The notes beneath the pieces are model-generated. The model was not told the DNA's origin. It searched no databases and worked only from the letters and a program-made list of their open reading frames with translations. From Candidatus Babeliales bacterium (GTDB lineage: Bacteria > Babelota > Babeliae > Babelales > JABDEC01), in the NCBI GenBank assembly GCA_031292305.1, contig JARLHJ010000031.1, positions 1 through 51,459 on the forward strand: DNA of 51,459 nt, written 5' to 3'. The position numbers and the translations under genes are program-made. Every line of letters begins with the position of its first letter. The first letter of the stretch is position 1. This document shows, piece by piece, positions 16,225 through 27,100 of the stretch.

Positions 16225-17256
16225 ATGGATGATCTTAAGCATCAAGTAGAACAGATAAAAAATCAATTTCTACACAAATTAGACCTCGCTCAAACAGAAG
16301 TAGAATTAGAAAATGTTCGTATTTTATTTTTGTCTCGAGAAGGTAGTATTCCTAAATTGATGCATATTCTTAAAGAATTATCACCAGATGACAAGCGCCA
16401 TTTCGGCCCGCTTTTAAACGAGCTTAAAAAAGAATCTGAACAAAAATTTGAAGAAAAAAAGAAAAAGTTAGCTTTAGAAGCATTAAATAAAGCTGAAATG
16501 AAAAAAACCAACTTTGATGTTACAGCATATGAATCTAAAATGCCTAAAGGGTCGTTGCACCCTTATACGCCAGTAATTGAGCTTATAGAAGATGTTTTTA
16601 TTTCTATGGGTTATAAAGTGGCTCAAGGGTTTGAACTAGAAGATGAGTTTCATAATTTTGAAGCTCTTAACATTGCTAAAAATCACCCAGCACGTGATAT
16701 GCAAGATACCTTTTGGATTGATGTTAATAGATTAATGCGTACTCATACTTCTACTGTTCAAATTAGAGAAATGGAATCCCAGAAATTACCTTTAGCTATT
16801 CTTTCTTATGGTAGAACATTTAGAAATGAAGCGACCGATGCTTCACATGACTTTGTTTTTATGCAGGTTGAAGGTCTATTAATAGATAAAAACGTATCTA
16901 TGGGTAATTTGTTTGCTACATTAAAAATAATGCTGCAAGGTATTTTCCAAAGAGATGATCTTGATATTCGCATTCGTCCTGGGTATTTCCCATTTGTTGA
17001 ACCTGGTATAGAAGTTGATATGGCTTGTCCATTTTGCACTTCTGGCTGTTCAGTATGCAAAAAAACCCGATGGATTGAAATGGGTGGAGCTGGCTTAGTG
17101 CATCCTAATGTTTTAAAAGCATGTAATATTGATTCAACAGAATATTCAGGCTTTGCTTTTGGTTTTGGTTTAACACGTTTAGTTATGCTTAAATATGGCA
17201 TAAACGACATCAGGCTATTAAATAGTGGTAAGCTTGAATTTCTTGAGCAATTTTAA
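16225..17256 (+). CDS. pheS: phenylalanine--tRNA ligase alpha subunit, with a cysteine-rich insert
   Basis: The 343-residue catalytic subunit of PheRS, charging tRNA-Phe as an alpha2beta2 enzyme. The N-terminal coiled coil covers about 1-90. Class II motif 2 is GRTFRNEATDASHDFVFMQVEG; motif 3 is FGFGLTRLVMLKYG. Between them, the usual EVDVxC...W region is replaced by DMACPFCTSGCSVCKKTRW, four cysteines as two C-x2-C pairs, likely a zinc knuckle (a variant I have seen in some other bacterial PheS). pheT does not follow, so the beta subunit is encoded elsewhere. The start has weak ribosome-site evidence; ATG 16225 gives the normal N-terminus. Confidence 0.96.
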   Translation: MDDLKHQVEQIKNQFLHKLDLAQTEVELENVRILFLSREGSIPKLMHILKELSPDDKRHFGPLLNELKKESEQKFEEKKKKLALEALNKAEMKKTNFDVTAYESKMPKGSLHPYTPVIELIEDVFISMGYKVAQGFELEDEFHNFEALNIAKNHPARDMQDTFWIDVNRLMRTHTSTVQIREMESQKLPLAILSYGRTFRNEATDASHDFVFMQVEGLLIDKNVSMGNLFATLKIMLQGIFQRDDLDIRIRPGYFPFVEPGIEVDMACPFCTSGCSVCKKTRWIEMGGAGLVHPNVLKACNIDSTEYSGFAFGFGLTRLVMLKYGINDIRLLNSGKLEFLEQF

Positions 17257-17393
17257 AATACATGTTTCACATAAACTTAATTTTACTTATTAAACCAAAT
17301 CATTGTTAATTTTAAACTCTACCTGTAATATAATATTATATATAATTTAAATATATTAGATATTGAAATTTAAGAAAAGCGGGGAGAGGTGAG

Positions 17394-17528
17394 ATGAGAA
17401 ATTTGTGGTTTTTGGTTTTAATAAGCATTTGTAGTAATGTTTTTTCTTGTCCGACTAAATTAGCATATGAACTATTAGAGCAAGAAAGTATTTCGTTTAG
17501 GGATGTAAATACAAGTATGGGTGATTAA
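17394..17528 (+). CDS. 44-residue exported peptide
   Basis: The ATG is preceded by GGGGAGAGGTGAG, a very strong ribosome site. The peptide starts with a hydrophobic signal (MRNLWFLVLISICSNVFS) and cleavage would leave about 26 residues beginning CPTKLAYELLEQ. VFSC is close to, but not a proper, lipobox. The TAA is directly followed by the ATG of the next small gene, so both are read from one message. No homologue known to me. Confidence 0.6.
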   Translation: MRNLWFLVLISICSNVFSCPTKLAYELLEQESISFRDVNTSMGD

Positions 17529-17783
17529 ATGAATATAAAAAACTTCATATTAATTATGTTAATTACCTTTAATTATCAATTATATTCAAGCATAGGCTGC
17601 AGTGATAATTCTTATCATATGCAACGCCCGAATGATATGAAAGAATGGCATTATGTTCATTGTGATTGTCCATGCGAAACTATTTTATCGGAGCGCGGCG
17701 AATGTCCACGTTGTAGGCATTATGGGAACCCAAAGCGTGGAGAATTTAATGCATTACAAAAATTTGATAATTTTTTTAGATAA
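17529..17783 (+). CDS. small exported Cys/His-rich protein (zinc-ribbon-like)
   Basis: An 84-residue protein with signal peptide MNIKNFILIMLITFNYQLYSS. The mature part has YVHCDCPCETIL followed by GECPRCRHYGNP; C-x-C-x2 and C-x2-C pairs about 15 residues apart suggest one bound zinc. It abuts the 44-residue peptide gene with no spacer, then ends in a terminator. Function unknown. Confidence 0.7.
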   Translation: MNIKNFILIMLITFNYQLYSSIGCSDNSYHMQRPNDMKEWHYVHCDCPCETILSERGECPRCRHYGNPKRGEFNALQKFDNFFR

Positions 17784-17791
17784 TTAAAAAA

Positions 17792-17817
17792 ATAAGCCCA
17801 GAAAATTCCGGGCTTAT
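17792..17817. terminator. intrinsic terminator between convergent genes
   Basis: ATAAGCCC (17792-17799) pairs with GGGCTTAT (17810-17817). An A-run precedes it (useful on the minus strand), with only modest T-richness after it. Confidence 0.7.
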
Positions 17818-17839
17818 AAGAGTATTTTAAATTTCAGTT

Positions 17840-21192
<3,353 letters not shown>

Positions 21193-21232
21193 TTATAAGC
21201 CTAGAATAAAATTTTTTATCCTAAGCTTATAA
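21193..21232 (-). promoter_or_regulatory. hairpin directly upstream of ppsA
   Basis: TTATAAGC (21193-21200) pairs with GCTTATAA (21225-21232), and inner TAG-ATAAAA pairs with TTTTAT-CTA around a mismatch. On the minus strand it could end the upstream gene's transcript. It also buries the AGG (plus 21200-21202) that would serve as the ppsA ribosome site, so it may dampen ppsA translation. Confidence 0.45.
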
Positions 21233-21242
21233 AAATAGAAAT

Positions 21243-21809
21243 TTATTTACTAGAGTTTCTTGAAAGGCGTTGGATAGTACCTAGCTTCGCTAAAAGTAAT
21301 TTTGAATTTTTTGGATTTTCAAAAGATTCTGCATATCCAGGATTTTGCTTTTTAAAAGCTAAGTACATCAGTTGCAGAGTATGTTCAATTTTTTGATTTT
21401 TGCATATTAGCTGTTTTAAGCATAAAGTAGCTTTTACTAAGTCATTACGTTCTTTTAAAGTTACAGATATTTTGTCATTTTCTTTTTTAAACTTTAAAGT
21501 TCCGTCAGGATTCAGCTTAAAAGAACCGTCAATGTTTTTATCAATAAATAAAGATAACGGTAAATATTTAGGATATGCCGGACATGAAGTATTATGAAAA
21601 TCATGGCAAGAACAATCACAAACGCTAATTTCTGTAAGAATATCTGACTCATTTAAGGTTAAATCAAGCTTTTTTTCCATAAAAGTTCTTATTGAAGTTG
21701 GCAAGCTAGATTTTTTAATAAATTGCTCTGCAGAATTTATATACAGGTTGCCTGTATTTGCGTTAACTAGGTTTAAAGTTAAAAGGGCTAAAATAAGTAG
21801 TTTTTTCAT
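21243..21809 (-). CDS. exported hypothetical protein with a Cys-rich patch
   Basis: A 188-residue protein with signal peptide MKKLLILALLTLNLVNA. Residues 62-77 hold a Cys/His cluster (CDCSCHDFHNTSC), perhaps a metal site; two more cysteines lie near 129 and 135. The C-terminal half is helical and basic. No known family. It is upstream of ppsA on the same strand, with a hairpin between. Confidence 0.7.
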   Translation of the reverse strand: MKKLLILALLTLNLVNANTGNLYINSAEQFIKKSSLPTSIRTFMEKKLDLTLNESDILTEISVCDCSCHDFHNTSCPAYPKYLPLSLFIDKNIDGSFKLNPDGTLKFKKENDKISVTLKERNDLVKATLCLKQLICKNQKIEHTLQLMYLAFKKQNPGYAESFENPKNSKLLLAKLGTIQRLSRNSSK

Positions 21810-21964
21810 AGTTATCCTTAATAAAGTGTATAGTTATAAGGATAATAGTCCCAAAATATATAGCAAACGGTGCCTCAATCTACCTAATTTGCATTATTAC
21901 CCTAATAAGTTATACTTTTATTTATCGTTTTTTAACTGTTTATAAAGGTTTTTAGAGCAAAATT

Positions 21965-23119
21965 ATGAAAAAAGTATTCCAATCAGATGTATTAGCAATA
22001 GGTTTAGCTATATTTTCTATGTTTTTTGGTGCAGGGAACTTAATGTATCCAATAAAAGTAGGTATAGATTCAGGTGATAAAATTATCTTTGGGATGTCAG
22101 GCTTTTTAATAACTGCCATTATTTTGCCCTTATTAGGTTTGTTAGCCATGATTTTATTTGAAGGTGATTATAAGGCTTTCTTTTTTAGATTAGGTGAAAT
22201 TCCGGGCAAATTAATACTTTTAATATGTATTTTAATAGTTGGTCCTTTGATTGCCATTCCAAGAATTGTAACATTGTCTTATACAATGATGTCGCCATTT
22301 ATACCTAATATTTCACTTGTAATATTTACAGCTTTATTTTTAGGTTTAACTTTTATATGCACATATCGTGAAAGCAAAATTGTTAATTTATTAGGTAAAT
22401 ATATTAGTCCTGCATTATTAGTTTCACTGAGTATAATAATAATTAAAGGCTTTTTGACTGGTACTAATATGATTCAGACATCTATTACTCCATTTAATGC
22501 GTTTAAAGAAAACTTCTGGAGAGGTTATGAAACTCTTGATTTATTAGGGGCAATTTTCTTTTCATCTGTTGTATTGCATATATTAAAAAAAGTTTACATT
22601 GGTGCTGATTCAAAAAAATTAGCATTTGTTGGATTTCAAGCAGGGGTTATTGGTATTTCATTACTTGCTTTAGTATATATTGGTATGAGTAACTTAGGTT
22701 TATATCATGGTCTTGGTCTAGAAGGTATAAATTCTGGTGAATTATTTAGAGAAGTTTCATTTAGAGTACTCGGCGTTTACGGCGCTGCAATTATTGCAAC
22801 AGCTGTGATTATGGCCTGTTTATCAACTGCAATTGCATTAGCTGTTGTTGTTGCTGAATTTGCACAAGTTGACCTATTTAAAAATAAGATTAACTATGCC
22901 CATTCACTTATTATCGTTTTATTAAGTTGCGTTCCACTTTCTTTATATGGCCTTGATGCAGTTCTAAAGCTTACTGGTGGGGTGATTACATATGTTGGTT
23001 ATCCAATTTTGATTACCTTAACATTGCTAAATATCGCTTATAAACTATTCAATTTTAAGCCTGTAAAGTTACCTGTTTTAATCGTTGGAACACTTGCGTT
23101 AATAAGTTATTTCTTATAA
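21965..23119 (+). CDS. brnQ: branched-chain amino acid transporter, BrnQ/LIVCS family
   Basis: A 384-residue inner-membrane protein with about 11-12 hydrophobic helices. The N-terminal signature LAIGLAIFSMFFGAGNLMYPI (11-31) is typical of the LIVCS family of Na+- or H+-coupled Leu/Ile/Val carriers. It is somewhat shorter than the usual 430-440 residues, mostly at loops and the C-terminus. Uptake of host amino acids would suit an intracellular lifestyle. It has its own terminator. Confidence 0.9.
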   Translation: MKKVFQSDVLAIGLAIFSMFFGAGNLMYPIKVGIDSGDKIIFGMSGFLITAIILPLLGLLAMILFEGDYKAFFFRLGEIPGKLILLICILIVGPLIAIPRIVTLSYTMMSPFIPNISLVIFTALFLGLTFICTYRESKIVNLLGKYISPALLVSLSIIIIKGFLTGTNMIQTSITPFNAFKENFWRGYETLDLLGAIFFSSVVLHILKKVYIGADSKKLAFVGFQAGVIGISLLALVYIGMSNLGLYHGLGLEGINSGELFREVSFRVLGVYGAAIIATAVIMACLSTAIALAVVVAEFAQVDLFKNKINYAHSLIIVLLSCVPLSLYGLDAVLKLTGGVITYVGYPILITLTLLNIAYKLFNFKPVKLPVLIVGTLALISYFL

Positions 23120-23127
23120 TTGATTTT

Positions 23128-23157
23128 AAATAGGCTTATAGAAATATAGGCCTATTT
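23128..23157 (+). terminator. intrinsic terminator of the brnQ gene
   Basis: AAATAGGC-T-TATA (23128-23140) pairs with TATA-G-GCCTATTT (23145-23157) around a GAAA tetraloop; 13 pairs including one T-G, followed by TTCTT. Confidence 0.75.
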
Positions 23158-23259
23158 TCTTAAGTAACACTCTAATATTCCCCAAAATATATTCTGATAA
23201 GCCTGCTAAGCTTCAAATTAAGTCCTTCAATCTAATTTTCAGAGTAATAGTCACTTAAA

Positions 23260-23287
23260 TTGACTATTTGGCAATTTGTGATATAAT
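23260..23287 (+). promoter_or_regulatory. predicted sigma-70-type promoter for the propeller gene
   Basis: TTGACT (23260-23265), a 16-base spacer, and a perfect TATAAT (23282-23287), 41 bases before the ATG. This is the best promoter match I saw in the window. Confidence 0.6.
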
Positions 23288-23328
23288 TAATATAATTAAA
23301 ATAAATACCGGTATTATAGGGGGGTCAA

Positions 23329-25485
23329 ATGAAAATTTCAAAATTAATGTTATTGCTTCTTTTAAATAGTTCATTTAATGCCTTTGCAATGGATGAATGT
23401 AAAGAATCTGATATTGAAGAACGTAAAGAAGCTCAAGAAGAAAAATATATCCAGCAATTAGAACAAGAATACACAGAACAAGATATTAAAGAATTAATTT
23501 GGAATCAACAAGAAGTTGATAATGGTAAACATGTGCATAGTGAATTTGGCAAGGTTGTACCAGGTATTACTCATATTATTAATGAATATTTAATAGGCGA
23601 TAGTTTAGAGGTTTCTGAAGAATTTTTAGCAACTGTTGGATTAAGTATACCTTTTGGAGATATCAGACGAATTTTGAATACTGCAGATAATAAATATATC
23701 ATTGTTTGCGCAAGAGAATTTGTATCAATTATTAATACTGAAATAGGGCAAAAAATTCACACAATTAAACATAAAGACCGTGTATTTTGCAGTTTAAGTA
23801 AAGATAACAAATTTTTATTAACGTGGTCTGAAGATGGTTCTGCAAAAGTTTATTTTTTTGAAAATGGAAATGAAGAAATAATAATACATAATGCTCCTGT
23901 CAAATCTGGGATAATAAGTGATGATTGCAAACTGATTTTTACTTATGCAAAGCCGAGCTATCAAAAATCAAGTGTTAAAGTTACTCTGGTAAATGATAGT
24001 AGTATTTTTACGCTAGCATTAAATGCAAATTCAATTCTAAATAATATTGAACATGCAATTGATAGTGCAGTTATGGCATCTGATAATAAATTTTTGGTAA
24101 TTTCCACAACAGATGGTAATTTTTATAAAATAGATTTAGAAAATACTTATGAAGATGTTAAATTAAATTTTACTATAAATAGTAAGTTTGGTCATTATGA
24201 AGCGAGAAAGATATGTACAGAAAAGCATATAACACCAGATAATAGATATTTAATTATTAAGTATTTGGATCGTATAATTATATATGATTTGATTGAAAAT
24301 AAATATAATGATTTTGATCCTGAAATGACTGATCATCCAGAAATATTTGTTACAAATGATTATTTAATATGTAAAGTGCTTGCAAAGCAAGGTTTTCCGG
24401 CTAATGAAGCTGATGAGTATAAAGTTTATGATATTAAAAAAAATAATATTGTAACTAGTGGTAAAGGCCCATTCCACATATTTTTAAAACAATATAATAA
24501 ATTTATTTATACAGTCAAAAAAAAATTACCTGACGATAGCATCGAACATATTATAACTATTAATGATTTAGGGACAGGAAATTCACTAGAAATAAAAATA
24601 GATGGAATAATAAAACATTTACAAGTTTGCCCAAATGAAAAATATTTAATAATAATTAAAGATTCAAGTTTTTTGATTTATGATTTAATTGCAAATCGTT
24701 TTTATGGTGAACATGAGATGATTCCAGCAGCTAAGTTCACTATTAAATTTGAAGAAAAATTGAATCAATTTTTTATAATATCAAATAACGAATTAATTCT
24801 TTTTGATTTACAAACCAAAACTATTGTAAAAACTTATAATCAAAGTGCTAGGTTTTTTGACTCTAATGATAAATATTGTGTTTTTTCAAATGCTGCTAAT
24901 GGCGAAGTTATTGGGTGGAATCTTCAGGATAATGCAATAGATTTCCAGATTAAAGAACCAGCTGGAGAGCAATTAATAGAAGATGAAAATCAAGCAGATG
25001 TGGGCATTAAACATTTGAAAATTTTTAATGAACATTATTTGGCTATAGTGTCTCATGATAAGACCGAAATTTTTGATTTGGATAAAAATACTATACTTCG
25101 TACCAATATTCCAACTATAAGTTATGTGCCTACGCATGAAGATTTTCCATTCAGAAAAAGTATTTCAAGATTTTTAGAAGCAGATGATAAAGTTTTAATT
25201 GGTAGAACTCATTTAGAGGATCGTGATTTAGTTGGTTTTAATAATAAATTATCGATTCATAAATTTGATAAAAAATCTTGGATCAATAAACTAAATGCAG
25301 AGCAAATTGCATGTGTAATTGGTTTGTATAAATGTAATGAATTTAATAGAATTAAAGAAGAAAATGGTATGCCAACTGCGCCATTAAAGTTAAGTGAAGA
25401 AATGTTAAAGACTTTTAATACGTTGCCATTTTTTATGCAAAATGCATTGATGCAAAAATATTTTCCGCTTCCGCCAATAAGATAA
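23329..25485 (+). CDS. exported WD40-like beta-propeller protein
   Basis: A 718-residue protein with signal peptide MKISKLMLLLLLNSSFNAFA and a GGGG ribosome site. After a charged helix (22-60) comes GITHIINEYLIGDSL, which faintly resembles an F-box-like helix pair. Residues about 95-600 are repeating four-strand blades, such as NKYIIVCAREFVSIINTE, NKFLLTWSEDGSAKVYFFENG, NKFLVISTTDGNFYKIDLE and EKYLIIIKDSSFLIYDLIANR. Degenerate WD40 or similar blades give two propellers' worth. The C-terminal 80 residues are helical. No catalytic residues seen; protein-binding role likely. Flanked by its own promoter and terminator. Confidence 0.8.
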   Translation: MKISKLMLLLLLNSSFNAFAMDECKESDIEERKEAQEEKYIQQLEQEYTEQDIKELIWNQQEVDNGKHVHSEFGKVVPGITHIINEYLIGDSLEVSEEFLATVGLSIPFGDIRRILNTADNKYIIVCAREFVSIINTEIGQKIHTIKHKDRVFCSLSKDNKFLLTWSEDGSAKVYFFENGNEEIIIHNAPVKSGIISDDCKLIFTYAKPSYQKSSVKVTLVNDSSIFTLALNANSILNNIEHAIDSAVMASDNKFLVISTTDGNFYKIDLENTYEDVKLNFTINSKFGHYEARKICTEKHITPDNRYLIIKYLDRIIIYDLIENKYNDFDPEMTDHPEIFVTNDYLICKVLAKQGFPANEADEYKVYDIKKNNIVTSGKGPFHIFLKQYNKFIYTVKKKLPDDSIEHIITINDLGTGNSLEIKIDGIIKHLQVCPNEKYLIIIKDSSFLIYDLIANRFYGEHEMIPAAKFTIKFEEKLNQFFIISNNELILFDLQTKTIVKTYNQSARFFDSNDKYCVFSNAANGEVIGWNLQDNAIDFQIKEPAGEQLIEDENQADVGIKHLKIFNEHYLAIVSHDKTEIFDLDKNTILRTNIPTISYVPTHEDFPFRKSISRFLEADDKVLIGRTHLEDRDLVGFNNKLSIHKFDKKSWINKLNAEQIACVIGLYKCNEFNRIKEENGMPTAPLKLSEEMLKTFNTLPFFMQNALMQKYFPLPPIR

Positions 25486-25491
25486 ATTAAT

Positions 25492-25523
25492 TTATCCCCA
25501 AGTTTTAAAACACTTGGGGATAA
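25492..25523. terminator. bidirectional intrinsic terminator
   Basis: TTATCCCCAAG (25492-25502) pairs perfectly with CTTGGGGATAA (25513-25523), between convergent genes, with A/T-rich flanks on both sides. Confidence 0.8.
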
Positions 25524-25531
25524 TATTTAAA

Positions 25532-26329
25532 TTAACCTGCCTTTAAAGCACTTAAAATAGCTTCACCACGTTTACCTTCGCGCGCTTCGTGATTTGCAAG
25601 TGTATCACTTATAATAGATTCTACATTTGCTTTTTTGGCATCAAGTTTTTTACTATAAGTATTCACTTGTTGAATTGCTGTTAAAGCTGATTCTAAGAAT
25701 GCTTCTTTGTGTTCTTTAGGAACATCAAAATATTGTTCAGATATTTGATTAGCTTCTTTTACTAATGCTTTTTCTGACGGATCTAAAAGATGTGCAATTG
25801 TACCAATTCTGTCGCTAGCTTCTTTTTCCCAGAATTCAGTTTCTTTTTCTGGCGAATAAATTACACCGTTTAATTTATCTACAAAATAATCTAATTCTAA
25901 AGTCATGTGTTTAATAAGACTTGGATACAACCAACCAATCCACTGCTTTTTAGATTTATTTATTGCAGCAACTTGTAAATTACGCTCTTGTTTTAACAGT
26001 GGTAAGATAGCATTTATTTCTGGAAGAGTTTTATTATGCTTAAAATGTCTTCTAAATTTTACAATTTTCTTATGTAATTTATGAGCTTGGTTTTTAAGAT
26101 GTACATCAGTTAAACCTAAATAAAGAAATAATGCGTGTTCTTCCATTTGTTTCGACCAAAAGTTAGTTTCATCAATTAAGGTATTTAAATTATTATTAGT
26201 TCTTTTAAATAATTTATTATTAGTCGGAGAAATTTCACCAGAAGAAATTTCTTTGCTTAGCTCAGATTGAGATGCATAATTTAACGCGGGTACAATGCTT
26301 AATAAAGCAATGAATAATAATTTCTTCAT
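25532..26329 (-). CDS. exported helical protein with two DUF2935-like repeats
   Basis: A 265-residue protein with signal peptide MKKLLFIALLSIVPALNYA. Two similar helical blocks: NFWSKQMEEHALFLYLGLTD followed by KNQAHKLHKKIVKFRR, and EFWEKEASDRIGTIAHLLDP followed by KALVKEANQISEQY. The F-W-x4-E-H...helix pattern repeated twice is how I remember DUF2935, a ferritin-like four-helix family mostly known from Firmicutes. The second repeat has lost the E-H pair, so metal binding would be incomplete. Start is supported by AAAAA then ATG only. Family link is inference. Confidence 0.7.
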   Translation of the reverse strand: MKKLLFIALLSIVPALNYASQSELSKEISSGEISPTNNKLFKRTNNNLNTLIDETNFWSKQMEEHALFLYLGLTDVHLKNQAHKLHKKIVKFRRHFKHNKTLPEINAILPLLKQERNLQVAAINKSKKQWIGWLYPSLIKHMTLELDYFVDKLNGVIYSPEKETEFWEKEASDRIGTIAHLLDPSEKALVKEANQISEQYFDVPKEHKEAFLESALTAIQQVNTYSKKLDAKKANVESIISDTLANHEAREGKRGEAILSALKAG

Positions 26330-26349
26330 AATTTTTTCCTTTTGGTTAA

Positions 26350-26377
26350 ATAAGGGAGAAGATGTCTTCTCCCTTAT
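26350..26377 (-). terminator. intrinsic terminator between minus-strand genes
   Basis: ATAAGGGAGAAG (26350-26361) pairs with CTTCTCCCTTAT (26366-26377) around a four-base loop. It ends the transcript of the small gene at 26384 before the next minus gene begins at 26329. Confidence 0.75.
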
Positions 26378-26383
26378 AATTAA

Positions 26384-26635
26384 TTAACGTGAGTGATTAT
26401 TGCGATCGTTAGAATTGCTTTTTTTATTAGCAGTCTCTTCTAGATCGTTATTATATTCTTGCCCACGCTGTTTTTCATTTTCTGATTGATTATTTTCTGA
26501 ACCTTCATAGTCAGCTTTTGTATAATCAAAAGAACATTTTTTGCACGTGTTTTCAGATCTATTAGATCTTTGACCTGCGCCTTGTTCTTTTGCACAATTG
26601 CAACCTGAATGGCTATGTTTTTTTTCATTTGTCAT
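26384..26635 (-). CDS. small hydrophilic protein with four cysteines
   Basis: An 83-residue protein, no signal peptide. It is nearly devoid of hydrophobic residues: SHSGCNCAKEQ, then CKKCSFDYTK, then a Glu/Asn/Ser/Lys tail. C-x-C and C-x2-C about 20 residues apart may bind zinc. A GGAGATAAT ribosome site precedes the ATG. It lies 16 bases after the repeat protein at 26652, in the same transcript. The composition recalls small stress-related disordered proteins. Confidence 0.65.
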   Translation of the reverse strand: MTNEKKHSHSGCNCAKEQGAGQRSNRSENTCKKCSFDYTKADYEGSENNQSENEKQRGQEYNNDLEETANKKSNSNDRNNHSR

Positions 26636-26651
26636 ATTATCTCCTTAATAC

Positions 26652-26885
26652 TTATCTAGGGTGAGTAGAAGATTTACCACCTTGCTTAGATTTTGATGCA
26701 TTGGCAGTTTCTCTTACTTCAGTAGATTTTCTTCCAGAATGAGAATCTGTACCTTTGCCAACTTGTCTCATTTCTTCAGCTTCAGTAGATTTTCTTCCAG
26801 AATGAGAACCAGTACCCTTTGAACCTTGTCTCGCTTCTTCAGTTCTTGAAGAACCTTTTGATCTTGAATCTCTTTCTCTTGACAT
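26652..26885 (-). CDS. small disordered repeat protein (KGG/stress-protein-like)
   Basis: A 77-residue protein made almost only of Ser, Gly, Arg, Lys, Glu and Thr. A 21-residue unit is repeated: QGSKGTGSHSGRKSTEAEEMR, then VGKGTDSHSGRKSTEVRE. The composition and KGT/GRK motifs recall the KGG-repeat general-stress proteins (YciG/Con-10 like) but not their exact motif. An AGGAGGC ribosome site precedes the ATG. It is the first gene of a two-gene unit with 26384. Probably disordered; possibly nucleic-acid binding. Confidence 0.65.
   Translation of the reverse strand: MSRERDSRSKGSSRTEEARQGSKGTGSHSGRKSTEAEEMRQVGKGTDSHSGRKSTEVRETANASKSKQGGKSSTHPR
26718..26808. repeat. two perfect 28-bp direct repeats inside the disordered protein gene
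   Basis: TTCAGTAGATTTTCTTCCAG plus eight more bases is identical at 26718-26745 and 26781-26808, 63 bases (21 codons) apart. It encodes the duplicated SHSGRKSTE unit. Exact DNA identity suggests a recent in-frame duplication and possible repeat-number variation. Confidence 0.85.
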
Positions 26886-27100
26886 AGTGCCTCCTTTTTT
26901 TACTTTGTACCTAAAGATACAAAATTTGATACTTAACCATTAAGCATCTTAATTCACATTGTAACAAATGCTAGATTTAAAAATCAAGCTTTTTTAGTCC
27001 TCTTTTTTTAAATTATCCGCTATAGTATTGCTTTTATAGGCTTGGTTATAATACAATTAGAAATAATATTAAAAATAAGGGTTAAGTAGGGGGAGATATT

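Noticed and set aside
17394-17528. Lipoprotein reading of the 44-residue peptide
   Set aside because: VFSC does not satisfy a normal lipobox (Phe at -2); left as an ordinary exported peptide.
26440-26628. Second minus frame inside the four-cysteine small protein gene
   Set aside because: The frame at 26384-26635 has the ribosome site and cysteine pattern; the other is an out-of-frame overlap.
26718-26808. Two identical 28-bp repeats considered as a CRISPR fragment
   Set aside because: Only two units, in frame within a coding sequence, spaced by 21 codons; no cas genes in the window.
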